The notes beneath the pieces are model-generated. The model worked only from the letters and a program-made list of their open reading frames with translations, was not told where the DNA came from and made no database searches. A stretch of 64,000 nucleotides of DNA from JAANXG01 sp034520625 (lineage in GTDB: Bacteria; Pseudomonadota; Gammaproteobacteria; Arenicellales; JAANXG01), in the NCBI GenBank assembly GCA_034520625.1, contig JAXHNI010000012.1:127175-191174 (forward strand), written 5' to 3'. Shown piece by piece: positions 56,537-64,000 of this stretch (the stretch's first letter is position 1; each line of letters starts with the position of its first letter). A program made the translations under genes and the position numbers.

Positions 56537-56890
56537 ATGGCCAGATCCAACAAACCGATGCTGTGGCTGCCCTTTGCCGCCGGCGGCACCCTGGCGGCCT
56601 TCGTGCTGCCGGCGTTGATGCTGTCCCTGCTGCTGGCGGCGTTGGGCATCTTTCCGACACAGGCGGTTTCATACGAGCGTCTGCAGGCATTCGCCGGGCA
56701 CCCGTTGGGCAAGGGCGCCCTGCTGGTTTTCCTGCTGCTGCTCGTATGGCACGCCGCCCACCGGCTGCGCATGACCCTCCAGGATCTCGGCGTTCGCCGC
56801 CTGGAAACGCGGTTATGGGCGGCGCGTATCTGCTACGCGGCCGCCGCGGCCGCGAGCGCCTTGATCGTTTACGCGCTGTGGATCCTGTGA
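56537..56890 (+). CDS. frdD: Fumarate reductase membrane anchor D
   Basis: This 117-aa protein (E. coli FrdD: 119) begins RSNKPMLWLPFAAGG and has three hydrophobic helices, with VWHAAHRLRMTLQDLGV containing the conserved His-rich turn. It completes the quinol site. The following gene, rquA, begins 95 bases downstream with no terminator between them. Confidence 0.92.
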   Translation: MARSNKPMLWLPFAAGGTLAAFVLPALMLSLLLAALGIFPTQAVSYERLQAFAGHPLGKGALLVFLLLLVWHAAHRLRMTLQDLGVRRLETRLWAARICYAAAAAASALIVYALWIL

Positions 56891-56985
56891 CAGCTCCACG
56901 CTTCGCGTCCACGGTTCTGGATCAACACTTAACGCGGCAGAACTATCCACCCCACAACAACGCCACAAGCCGAGGAGACAGCAGC

Positions 56986-57765
56986 ATGGCAGGCCCCATC
57001 ACCGAAACGAACCAGGCAACCACCGACAACCTACCCGGTGCCGCATTCCGCTCAGCCCCGGCCCTCACAGGGACGATCGAGGAGTTGCCGGAGTACCTCA
57101 CCCGGTACTATGCCTGGGCCTACGTCTGGCCCATCTCAGTCTGGTTTTTCGACCACCAGCCCATCATCAACGCCATCCTGTTCGGCCATTACAACCGAAT
57201 CATGGCCAATACCCTCCGCCTGCTGGACCCGGAAACCGCCGGCAGCACGCTGCAGATCGCGGCGGTGTACGGCAAGCTCACGCCGATTATTGCCCGGGAC
57301 ATCGACGATCTTCACCTCATCGACGCCGCCCGGATCCAGCTCGACCTGACCCAGCGGAAAGTCGAGACCACCGGCAGGTCCATCAAGCTGGCGCGCATGC
57401 ACGCCGAGGCGCTGGACTATAAGGATGACCGCTTCGACAGCGCCCTGCTGTTTCTCCTGCTGCACGAAATGCCGCCGGAGCCGCGGCGCGAAACGCTCCG
57501 CGAGGCGGTCCGGGTGGTGCGACCGGGCGGCCATCTGGTGATCGCCGAGTACGGGGAGCTAGGCGGCAGCCACCTGTTTCACCGCCTGCCGCCCATGCGC
57601 CGGGTGCTGACCACTGCCGAACCGTTCCTCGACAGCTTCTGGAAGGAATCCCTCGTCGACGTGCTCGGCGAGTGCGCGGCGCAGGCCGGCAAGCGGATCG
57701 AGCTCGAAGAGCAAGTGGACATTTTCCGCGGCTTTTACCGCGTCATGCGCTATCGGGTGTCGTGA
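56986..57765 (+). CDS. rquA: Rhodoquinone biosynthesis protein RquA
   Basis: This 259-aa protein has a class I SAM-methyltransferase-like fold. The usual glycine motif is replaced by LQIAAVYGKL (VYG at 94-96), a mark of RquA. Further RquA features are YLTRYYAWAYVWPISVWFFD (38-57), FGHYNRI, FLLLHEMPPEPRRETL and VRVVRPGGHLVIAEY. RquA converts ubiquinone to rhodoquinone, using SAM as the amino donor, by established work. GAGGAG precedes the ATG at 56986. It follows frdD directly, so rhodoquinol, whose low potential suits fumarate reduction, is the likely electron donor of this Frd. The sequence differs from methylases such as UbiE by the missing GxGxG loop. Confidence 0.88.
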   Translation: MAGPITETNQATTDNLPGAAFRSAPALTGTIEELPEYLTRYYAWAYVWPISVWFFDHQPIINAILFGHYNRIMANTLRLLDPETAGSTLQIAAVYGKLTPIIARDIDDLHLIDAARIQLDLTQRKVETTGRSIKLARMHAEALDYKDDRFDSALLFLLLHEMPPEPRRETLREAVRVVRPGGHLVIAEYGELGGSHLFHRLPPMRRVLTTAEPFLDSFWKESLVDVLGECAAQAGKRIELEEQVDIFRGFYRVMRYRVS

Positions 57766-57832
57766 CCGACGTGGCGCCGGACCAGGGCCTCGGTTGCGAT
57801 CGCCCGGACTCGGAGCACCCGCTGACATTTCG

Positions 57833-57881
57833 TTGATCCAGATCAACCTGATTCCTAAAACCCACGACTAATATGGAAAAT
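57833..57881 (+). promoter_or_regulatory. FNR/Anr-dependent promoter of the arrABC-like operon
   Basis: TTGATCCAGATCAA at 57833-57846 is a second perfect FNR/Anr box. A -10 element TAATAT lies at 57869-57874, so transcription should start near 57881 and the box centre (57839.5) lies at -41.5. The same geometry as at frdA suggests joint oxygen control of the two operons. Confidence 0.82.
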
Positions 57882-57971
57882 GCAATGCGCGGTCCGCCCC
57901 GCCGGCTCAGCCCGGTGCAACGAGAACACTGAATAACGCGATCACGAACCTACGTGAAAGGACTGTAATCT

Positions 57972-60521
57972 ATGAACCTGCCCGTGAAACCCAATCTCTC
58001 GCGCCGGCGATTCCTCGCCGGTAGCGCGGCCATCGGCGGCGCAGCCGCGCTGGGGCCCATATACTTTACCCGCACCGCCTGGAGCTTTCGGGATGACCCC
58101 AGGGGGGTGGTGCCCGGCAGCGGCAAGTGGGTGCCCACCGTATGCCAGGGCTGCACGTCCTGGTGCGTCAAGCAGGCCTATATTCAGGATGGCAGAGTCA
58201 TGCGCATCCGCGGCCATGAGAATTCGAAGATCTATGGCACATCGGGCTGCGTTCGCCAGAACCTGGCTCTGGTCCAGCTTTACGATCCGGATCGCGTGCG
58301 CTACCCGATGAAGCGCACCAACCCCAAGAAGGGCCGCGGTGAAGATCCCGGGTTCGTACGCATCACCTGGGAAGAGGCGATGGATCTGTTCGCCGAGAAG
58401 GTCCTCGAGCTGCGGGAACGCGGCGAGCCGCACAAGTACGTGACTACCCGGGGGCGCTATGGCGGCTTTAATGGCATCATGCTGGATTCGATCACCAAGA
58501 TCATCGGCTCGCCGAACAAGATCAGCCACTCGTCCATCTGCGGCGAGGCCGACAAGTTCGGGCCGTACTACATGGAGGGGTTCTGGGGCTACCGCCAGTA
58601 CGATATCAAGAACAGCCGGTATCAGCTCACCTTCGGCACCGATCCGATCGCGGCCAACCGGCAGGTTTCCTTTTCCACGAAAGAGTGGGGCAACATGCTC
58701 GATCACGCCAAGGTGGCGTGCGTTGATCCGCGCTTCTCGAGCACGGCCCAGAAGGCCGACGAATGGCTGCCGATCAAGCCCGGTCAGGACGCCGCCCTGG
58801 CCCTGGCGCTGGCCCATGTGATTCTGGTCGAAGGTCTCTGGCACAAGCCTTTCGTAGGTGACTTCACCGACGGCCGCAACCGTTTCGTGGCGGGTCGGAG
58901 AGTAAGCGAGTCTTCCTTTGAGGAGCTTTACACCCACGGCCTGGTAAAGTGGTGGAACCTCGAGCTCAAGGATCGAACCCCGGCGTGGGCCGCCGAGGTT
59001 ACCGATCTGCCGGTCGAGCAGATCCTGCGGGTCGCCCGCGATCTGGGCGCCGCGGCGCCCCGGGTCGGTATCTGGTTGTCGCGCGGCATGCATATGACGA
59101 CCCGGGGCAGTTATTCATCCATGTCCGGTCACGCCCTGGCCGGGCTGCTGGGTGCGGCCGACAATGAAGGCGGCAGCATGCGCTTCAATTCGGTGCCAAC
59201 CGTATCTATGCCCGACGGCGCTGAATACCGCGACGCGATTGCCACCGAAGGCCTCAAGCACGAAAAAATCGACCGCCGCGGCCGCCTCGAGTTGCCGGCA
59301 CTCAAGGAGGGTAAATCCGGCGGTGGCGTGGTCACGGGCCAGCTCGCCACGTCCATTCTCGAGGAGGATCCCTATCCCATCGAAGTCATGTACGCAAGCT
59401 GGAATAATTTTGCCTGGGCGAACGCCAATCCCCGTGAATTCGAGGAGGCGTTCAAGAAGATCCCGTTCATGGTCTATTCGACGACCAATATATCCGAAAC
59501 CGGGATGTTCGCTGACATCATCCTGCCTTCGGGCCAGGCCATGTTCGAGCGCTGGAGCGTCATCAGCAACGCCGGCAATGGCTACGGCACCGTGGGCATA
59601 CAGCAACCCATGGTCAAGGTGGGCGACAGTCGTCAGGATGAGTCCGAAATTCCCTGGCTGTTCGCCGAGGCGCTGGCACGCAAAGGCTTTTCCGCGCCGC
59701 TGGACTACCTGAAGAACGAGTTCGTCGATCCGGAAACCGGAGCTCAGCCCACCAACGGCGACGAGCTGGGTCTGATCATGGTAAAGATGGCGACGCAGAA
59801 AATCTGGGACCCGAGCCAATATGTCGCCGGAGATAAATTCTCCGGCTGGGACGAGTTTTTCAAGGTCGGCGTCTGGAACAGCGACCCCTACGAGTTCCGC
59901 TCGAAGTGGGGCAACATGGGCACCAAGACCGGCAACTTCGAGTTCTACAGCGAAACGCTGAAGGCCGCCCTGGAGGGCCATGCCGAAAAACACAACGTGG
60001 ACGTGGACAAGGTTCTCGAAGTCTGCAACTACGAAGCCCGGGGCGAGCTTGCCTTCGTTCCCCACTACGAGCCGCCCCGACGGGTCGGCGACGAAAGCGA
60101 ATACCCGATGCTGTTCGTAGACCAGAAACATAAGCTCAACCGTGAAGGTCGCGGCTGCAACCACTACTGGTATACCGGCGAGCGCGACGTCGAGCCGGGC
60201 GACATCAAGTTCGAGGATGCCGCCAAATTCAATCCGATCGACGCAGACAAGCTCGGTATACGCAACGGCGATGACATCCGTATCACCAGCGAAACCGGCT
60301 CCATCACCTGCAAGGCCAGCGTATGGGAAGGCGTCCGGCCGGGCTGCGTGATCAAGTCATTTGGGATGGGCCACTGGGCCTACGGCCGGCACGTCTCCAG
60401 GGAATTCGGCAAAACAGCCATCGGCGGCAACAATAACGAGCTGATACCCCGCGACTTCGACCGCCTGTCCGGCTCCTCCGTGTTCTACGGGCAGATCGGC
60501 GTTCGGGTCGAGAAAATTTAA
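57972..60521 (+). CDS. arrA: Molybdopterin catalytic subunit, respiratory arsenate reductase (ArrA)-like
   Basis: This 849-aa DMSO-reductase-family protein has a Tat signal (SRRRFLAG), a 4Fe-4S site C58-x2-C61-x3-C65-x27-C93 and a Cys molybdenum ligand, C190 in ISHSSICGEADKFGPYY. The RGRY motif (160-163), K195 and Y207 align, with a constant offset of 3, to R165, K198 and Y210 of the Shewanella ANA-3 ArrA active site as I recall it. RGRY separates ArrA from the arsenite-oxidising ArxA (GRGWG). The ending NNNELIPRDFDRLSGS also matches ArrA. It would reduce arsenate at the outer face. Another oxyanion substrate cannot be excluded, because no other arsenic gene is visible in the window. Confidence 0.77.
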   Translation: MNLPVKPNLSRRRFLAGSAAIGGAAALGPIYFTRTAWSFRDDPRGVVPGSGKWVPTVCQGCTSWCVKQAYIQDGRVMRIRGHENSKIYGTSGCVRQNLALVQLYDPDRVRYPMKRTNPKKGRGEDPGFVRITWEEAMDLFAEKVLELRERGEPHKYVTTRGRYGGFNGIMLDSITKIIGSPNKISHSSICGEADKFGPYYMEGFWGYRQYDIKNSRYQLTFGTDPIAANRQVSFSTKEWGNMLDHAKVACVDPRFSSTAQKADEWLPIKPGQDAALALALAHVILVEGLWHKPFVGDFTDGRNRFVAGRRVSESSFEELYTHGLVKWWNLELKDRTPAWAAEVTDLPVEQILRVARDLGAAAPRVGIWLSRGMHMTTRGSYSSMSGHALAGLLGAADNEGGSMRFNSVPTVSMPDGAEYRDAIATEGLKHEKIDRRGRLELPALKEGKSGGGVVTGQLATSILEEDPYPIEVMYASWNNFAWANANPREFEEAFKKIPFMVYSTTNISETGMFADIILPSGQAMFERWSVISNAGNGYGTVGIQQPMVKVGDSRQDESEIPWLFAEALARKGFSAPLDYLKNEFVDPETGAQPTNGDELGLIMVKMATQKIWDPSQYVAGDKFSGWDEFFKVGVWNSDPYEFRSKWGNMGTKTGNFEFYSETLKAALEGHAEKHNVDVDKVLEVCNYEARGELAFVPHYEPPRRVGDESEYPMLFVDQKHKLNREGRGCNHYWYTGERDVEPGDIKFEDAAKFNPIDADKLGIRNGDDIRITSETGSITCKASVWEGVRPGCVIKSFGMGHWAYGRHVSREFGKTAIGGNNNELIPRDFDRLSGSSVFYGQIGVRVEKI

Positions 60522-60538
60522 ACGCTCAGGAGCGAATC

Positions 60539-61243
60539 ATGGGATACGGAATGGTAATCGATCAGCAGCTCTGCGTCGGCTGCTCGGCATGCACGATCGC
60601 CTGCAAGGCGGAGAACAACACGCCCGTCGGATTCAATTGGTGCGACAAGATCACCAGCACACAGGGAACTTTCCCCGATGTGCGCTACGAATACATCTCG
60701 ACGATGTGCAATCACTGCGAGAACGCACCATGCGTGGCCGCGTGCCCGACCCAGGCGATGCACAAGGATCCGGATACCGGCCTGACCCTCCACGATCCGC
60801 ATAAGTGCATCGGCTGCAAAGCCTGCATCATCAACTGCCCGTACGGAGTCATCAAGTACAACTGGGACACCCCCCACGCCAACTGGCGGGAGGGAGACCG
60901 GGTGGCCGAAGGCTGCTTCTCGCCGCGGGAACTGGTCGAAGAGGTAGGCGGCGACGGCACCCCGCACAGCAATCCCGAGCGTGACTCGACCTACCCGTCG
61001 ATGCGCGCCCGCGGCACGGTGGAAAAATGCACCTTTTGCGATCACCGCCTGGCCGAAGGACTGGAGCCCGCGTGCGTTGAGGCCTGCCCGTCGGGCGCCC
61101 GCCAGTTCGGCGATATCGACGATCCTGACAGCGAAATCAGCAAGCTTCTCGTCAAGCACGGCGGCCGCGGGCTTCGCGAAGAGCTCGGTACCAAGCCGCG
61201 CGTACGTTACATCCGCGACTACGGGCCTCAACGGCGCACCTAG
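60539..61243 (+). CDS. arrB: Four-cluster 4Fe-4S subunit (ArrB-like)
   Basis: This 234-aa electron-transfer subunit is the same length as ArrB of Shewanella, as I recall it. It has four ferredoxin-type cysteine groups: CVGCSACTIAC, CNHCENAPCVAACP, CIGCKACIINCP and CTFCDHRLAEGLEPACVEACP. It lies 17 bases after arrA with AGGAG before the ATG, and has no Tat signal, so it travels with ArrA as a heterodimer. It links the catalytic subunit to the membrane subunit ArrC. Confidence 0.85.
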   Translation: MGYGMVIDQQLCVGCSACTIACKAENNTPVGFNWCDKITSTQGTFPDVRYEYISTMCNHCENAPCVAACPTQAMHKDPDTGLTLHDPHKCIGCKACIINCPYGVIKYNWDTPHANWREGDRVAEGCFSPRELVEEVGGDGTPHSNPERDSTYPSMRARGTVEKCTFCDHRLAEGLEPACVEACPSGARQFGDIDDPDSEISKLLVKHGGRGLREELGTKPRVRYIRDYGPQRRT

Positions 61244-61261
61244 TCGACCAGGAGACTGAAA

Positions 61262-62350
61262 ATGAACTTATCAAGCCTTGACATGAATACGAACATCAAC
61301 CTGAGTGATTTCATGACGCCCAGATGGGCGCTGATTGTGCTGGGTCTGGTGATCGGCGGCGGCGTCGGCCTGTACGAAATGTTCGTCGGCCACATCCTCG
61401 CCACCACCCAGGTGGTGGTGTGGACCACGCCATTGGTGACCTACTTCTTCCTGGCGCTGGCAAGCACCGGCATTTCCCTGCTTCTGGCGTATGGTTTGCT
61501 TGCCGGTAACAACACGATCATCGACCGAACCCGGTACTTGCTCGTGCTGGACCTGGCCCTGTTGATCGGCGGTTTCACGGCCCTGGCTACCGAGCTGGGA
61601 TCGATATTCAACATGATTTACATCATGCTTTCGCCGAATCCGAGCTCACCGATCTGGTGGATGGGCAATTTCTACACCGTCAAGCTGGTTCTGGTGGCCA
61701 TTAAGCTCCTGCGCGAGCTCCTCGGCATTCACGGCACCGTTGACCGGCCGCTGGCATGGGCAACGTTGGTCGTCGCCGCGGCGGCCGCCATGACCATCGG
61801 CGCGGCCCTGGGCACGGCCATCGGGCGGCCCGACTACCAAGGCGTGTTTACTTCCCTGCTGATGCTTGGCGTCGCCCTCGCTTCAGGACCCGCATGGGTC
61901 GTCCTGCTGAGGCGCGACGCGGAGCTCGCCAGCCATATCAACGGTATAACCCGGCAGCTTGCAGGCCTGGTCGCCCTGTTTCTGCTGCTCAACCTGATCT
62001 ATGACGTCCGCGCGACCACGGAGGGGCTGGTGGGCTGGGTCAACCCGATCATGCCACTGCTGTTCGCAGCGACGGCCATCGCGGGCGGTATGGTACCCCG
62101 CGCGGCAGCGGCACTGACGCTGGTTGGCTCATTCTGGGTGTTGTTCAGCTTCGTCATTACCGGCCAGCTATGGGTTCTCGGCGCCAATACCAGCTTTTTC
62201 GGCGAAGTCTCCTCGTTCAGCCCGAATCTCGCCGAAGCGGGCACGATCGTGCTCGGGCTGTCCGTAGCCGCTGCGCTCTACAATCTCGGCAGAATGTTCC
62301 TGCTCGAGCACGGCAACGCCTCGCCGACGGCGGCGGCGGCAGCGACCTGA
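61262..62350 (+). CDS. arrC: NrfD/PsrC-like membrane subunit (ArrC)
   Basis: This 362-aa inner-membrane protein has about eight to ten hydrophobic segments and the NrfD/PsrC layout of quinol-oxidising subunits. CxxC motifs and haems are absent, as expected. It should take electrons from the quinol pool and pass them to ArrB. Shewanella arrAB lacks this gene and uses CymA, whereas several other arr operons have arrC. Here it lets the enzyme use quinol directly. It is followed at 4 bases by a convergent ferredoxin gene. Confidence 0.82.
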   Translation: MNLSSLDMNTNINLSDFMTPRWALIVLGLVIGGGVGLYEMFVGHILATTQVVVWTTPLVTYFFLALASTGISLLLAYGLLAGNNTIIDRTRYLLVLDLALLIGGFTALATELGSIFNMIYIMLSPNPSSPIWWMGNFYTVKLVLVAIKLLRELLGIHGTVDRPLAWATLVVAAAAAMTIGAALGTAIGRPDYQGVFTSLLMLGVALASGPAWVVLLRRDAELASHINGITRQLAGLVALFLLLNLIYDVRATTEGLVGWVNPIMPLLFAATAIAGGMVPRAAAALTLVGSFWVLFSFVITGQLWVLGANTSFFGEVSSFSPNLAEAGTIVLGLSVAAALYNLGRMFLLEHGNASPTAAAAAT

Positions 62351-62353
62351 ACA

Positions 62354-63949
62354 TCAACCTTCGTTGATCCGCCGATGGCGGCAGTCGGGGCAGCGCTTCA
62401 TCTGCTCCACCGCCGCCGGCGGCATGCCGGCGGCTTGCGTCTGCCGGATGTTGGCATCGAGAAGTTTACTCGGCATGAAGCCGCGGCCGCAGTCGAGACA
62501 GTTTGCAAGCGGATCGCTCGAAACAACCTGCCAGAACCCGCGGACCGGCAGGGAGGCGATGCGGGGCTGCAGGCTGATGGCGTTTTCCGGGCAGCCGCTC
62601 CCGCAGGCGCCGCATTGGACGCACAGCTCCTCGGCAAACGCCAGCTGAGCCAGCCCCGATTCAGTGGTATCGGTATAGCGTATCGCGGCGGTTGGACAGA
62701 TTTTGGCGCAGGCCGAGCACAAGGTACACCGCTCCTGGTCAACGACGATCGTCCCCAGCGGTGATCCGGCTGCCAGCGTCCGGGGCTCGAAGCCATCCGC
62801 GGACTCCAGCCGCGCCAGGGAACGGGTCAAAAGCGCACGTTTGTGATGTGCAGGCAGCGGAGAATCTTCCGTCGAATCCAGCGGGACGTCCTCACGCCGG
62901 TTCGACACCACGCCTCGGCTTGACAGGGCGCGCGCGTCCTCAAGGTTTTCAACCACGCTGACGGCATCCGCCCCATGTCCACAGGCATCCAGCATTGTCC
63001 GGGCGACCTCCACCCGGGCTTCGATCAGGGTCCTTGTCTCCTCCGGCACACGGCCATCCGCCAGCAGCACAACCCGGCCCGCGCCCCGGGCCAGCGCGGC
63101 AAGCCACAGCTCCTCCCCGAATGCAGCCAGCGGCTCCACTGCCAGTCCAACGCACTCATGCGCTTCGACCGTGGGCGTCTGGACCGCCGGCGGGTGAACG
63201 ATCAGGACGGGGTTCGCACTGCCAGCAGACCCGATCGCCTGTTCAACCTGCGCGAGCAGTGATTCGCGCGTCGGTCCGGTAAAGCTCAAGGCTCCGGTGG
63301 GACAGGCCAGCGTGCACGCCGCGCAGCCCTGACACAGATGCGGCTCAACATTGATGCGATCGCCCTCGGACCGGATTGCATCAGCACCGCACACATCCAG
63401 ACACCGGGTGCAGCCGGGCTGGCCGAACGAAGCATGAGCACACAAACCGAGCTCGTAGTGAAAATACTTCGGTTTGGCAAAACCGCCCACCAGGTTCCTG
63501 CACTCCTCCAGCGCCGAGGCCAACTCATTGGCGTCTCGCGGCGCAAAATACCCGAAGGGTGGGACGCTTCGCTCAATGAGCGGCGACGCCGAAAGGTCGA
63601 TCACCATATCGAAGTTGCCGTCCCCATGAGGACTGATCCCGCGAGCGTCACTCTCGGAGGCACCGGCCAGGTCAAGACTGAACTCTCCCAACCAGCCCCG
63701 CAGGTTCGTCACCCGCCCCTGAACATGACACATATCCATGTCACCCGGAACGTCTTCATGCGAAAGCGGCCCGGTCGAGACCACCACCGTCGGTCCCGGC
63801 AAACCAACCTCATGAAGCAGACTCGCATCAAAGCGCCCGTCACAAACAATCAGCAAGGTTCCGCGCGAGCGGTAGCTTACCCCGGTGCCCTGATGCGCCG
63901 TATCGGTAGACAACCTGGTCAGCGTTGCCACGCAATGGTTCGGACTCAT
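62354..63949 (-). CDS. Polyferredoxin with four 4Fe-4S sites and C-terminal Cys pairs
   Basis: This 531-aa cytoplasmic protein has an N-terminal domain of about 170 residues without clear motifs. Ferredoxin-type cysteine clusters follow (CTRCLDVCGADAI, CQGCAACTLACPTGAL, CTLCSACAKICPTAAI, CVQCGACGSGCPENAI). A final CLDCGRGFMPSK…CPDCR could bind zinc. Similar proteins lie beside molybdenum-enzyme operons (often with a TorD chaperone) in other proteobacteria. AGGAGG lies 6 bases before the ATG at 63949. It converges on arrC, and its upstream partners lie outside the window. A role in electron supply or enzyme maturation is inferred. Confidence 0.82.
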   Translation of the reverse strand: MSPNHCVATLTRLSTDTAHQGTGVSYRSRGTLLIVCDGRFDASLLHEVGLPGPTVVVSTGPLSHEDVPGDMDMCHVQGRVTNLRGWLGEFSLDLAGASESDARGISPHGDGNFDMVIDLSASPLIERSVPPFGYFAPRDANELASALEECRNLVGGFAKPKYFHYELGLCAHASFGQPGCTRCLDVCGADAIRSEGDRINVEPHLCQGCAACTLACPTGALSFTGPTRESLLAQVEQAIGSAGSANPVLIVHPPAVQTPTVEAHECVGLAVEPLAAFGEELWLAALARGAGRVVLLADGRVPEETRTLIEARVEVARTMLDACGHGADAVSVVENLEDARALSSRGVVSNRREDVPLDSTEDSPLPAHHKRALLTRSLARLESADGFEPRTLAAGSPLGTIVVDQERCTLCSACAKICPTAAIRYTDTTESGLAQLAFAEELCVQCGACGSGCPENAISLQPRIASLPVRGFWQVVSSDPLANCLDCGRGFMPSKLLDANIRQTQAAGMPPAAVEQMKRCPDCRHRRINEG

Positions 63950-64000
63950 GGTCGCACCTCCTGGAAAAAGGGGATCGAGGAAACCATCCACGATCGCGTG

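Noticed and set aside
53659..56890. Succinate dehydrogenase (sdhCDAB)
   Set aside because: The gene order A-B-C-D, the subunit lengths, and the FrdA/FrdC/FrdD sequences match E. coli-type fumarate reductase; the promoter is of anaerobic type.
56986..57765. UbiE/UbiG-type quinone methyltransferase
   Set aside because: The glycine-rich SAM loop is replaced by VYG, and the N-terminal YYAWAYVWP region belongs to RquA.
57972..60521. ArxA (arsenite oxidase) as the identity
   Set aside because: The active-site motif is RGRY, as in ArrA, not GRGWG as in ArxA. FNR control and the fumarate reductase neighbour also favour a reductase.

Overview
The window is high-GC DNA from a heterotrophic, free-living proteobacterium, most likely a gammaproteobacterium. 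I infer this from E. coli-type FrdABCD, a PA0148-like adenine deaminase, a RatA-like protein, and many tightly packed operons with ATGA, GTGA or TTGA start/stop overlaps. I saw no rRNA, tRNA, CRISPR array or intact transposase. Short palindromic and MITE-like repeats sit in many of the intergenic gaps.

Left part (1-20.8 kb). A 5'-truncated periplasmic coiled-coil gene is followed by a divergent catabolic locus. On the minus strand lies a Pot-type ABC importer (binding protein, ATPase, two permeases) plus a GMC alcohol dehydrogenase. On the plus strand lie an enolase-superfamily enzyme, an aldehyde dehydrogenase and a PuuB-like FAD amine oxidase. Next come a LysM/TPR lipoprotein, an FHA protein with a membrane Ser/Thr kinase that ends in a sensor-HAMP module, adenine deaminase beside a decayed adenine permease, a patatin-type lipoprotein, a thioesterase, and two tandem MoeA-type molybdenum-cofactor proteins.

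Middle (21-43 kb). A Tat-leader protein of unknown function precedes a kinase-TPR protein. A GH15 glucosidase / OtsA / glucokinase operon follows, with a one-base insertion that fuses the GH15 and OtsA reading frames. Then come a solute-binding protein coupled to a PAS-GGDEF-EAL protein, a HAD hydrolase, a Kef-type antiporter, a TonB receptor and an ankyrin protein that share a Fur-like box, a DM13 protein, and acyl-CoA ligase and hydratase genes.

Right part (43-64 kb). More fatty-acid activation genes, an AAA ATPase, an esterase, a DUF2889/arginase-family pair and a second Tat-leader protein lead into an anaerobic respiration block. It contains frdABCD (fumarate reductase), rquA (ubiquinone to rhodoquinone) and an arrABC-like molybdoenzyme with the RGRY motif and the active-site Cys/Lys/Tyr of respiratory arsenate reductases. 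Perfect FNR/Anr boxes (TTGAT-N4-ATCAA) precede both frdA and arrA, each centred at about -41.5 from a plausible start site. The block reads as an oxygen-repressed module in which rhodoquinol could feed both fumarate and arsenate reduction. I consider this the most interesting system in the window. A four-cluster ferredoxin converges on it at the right edge.
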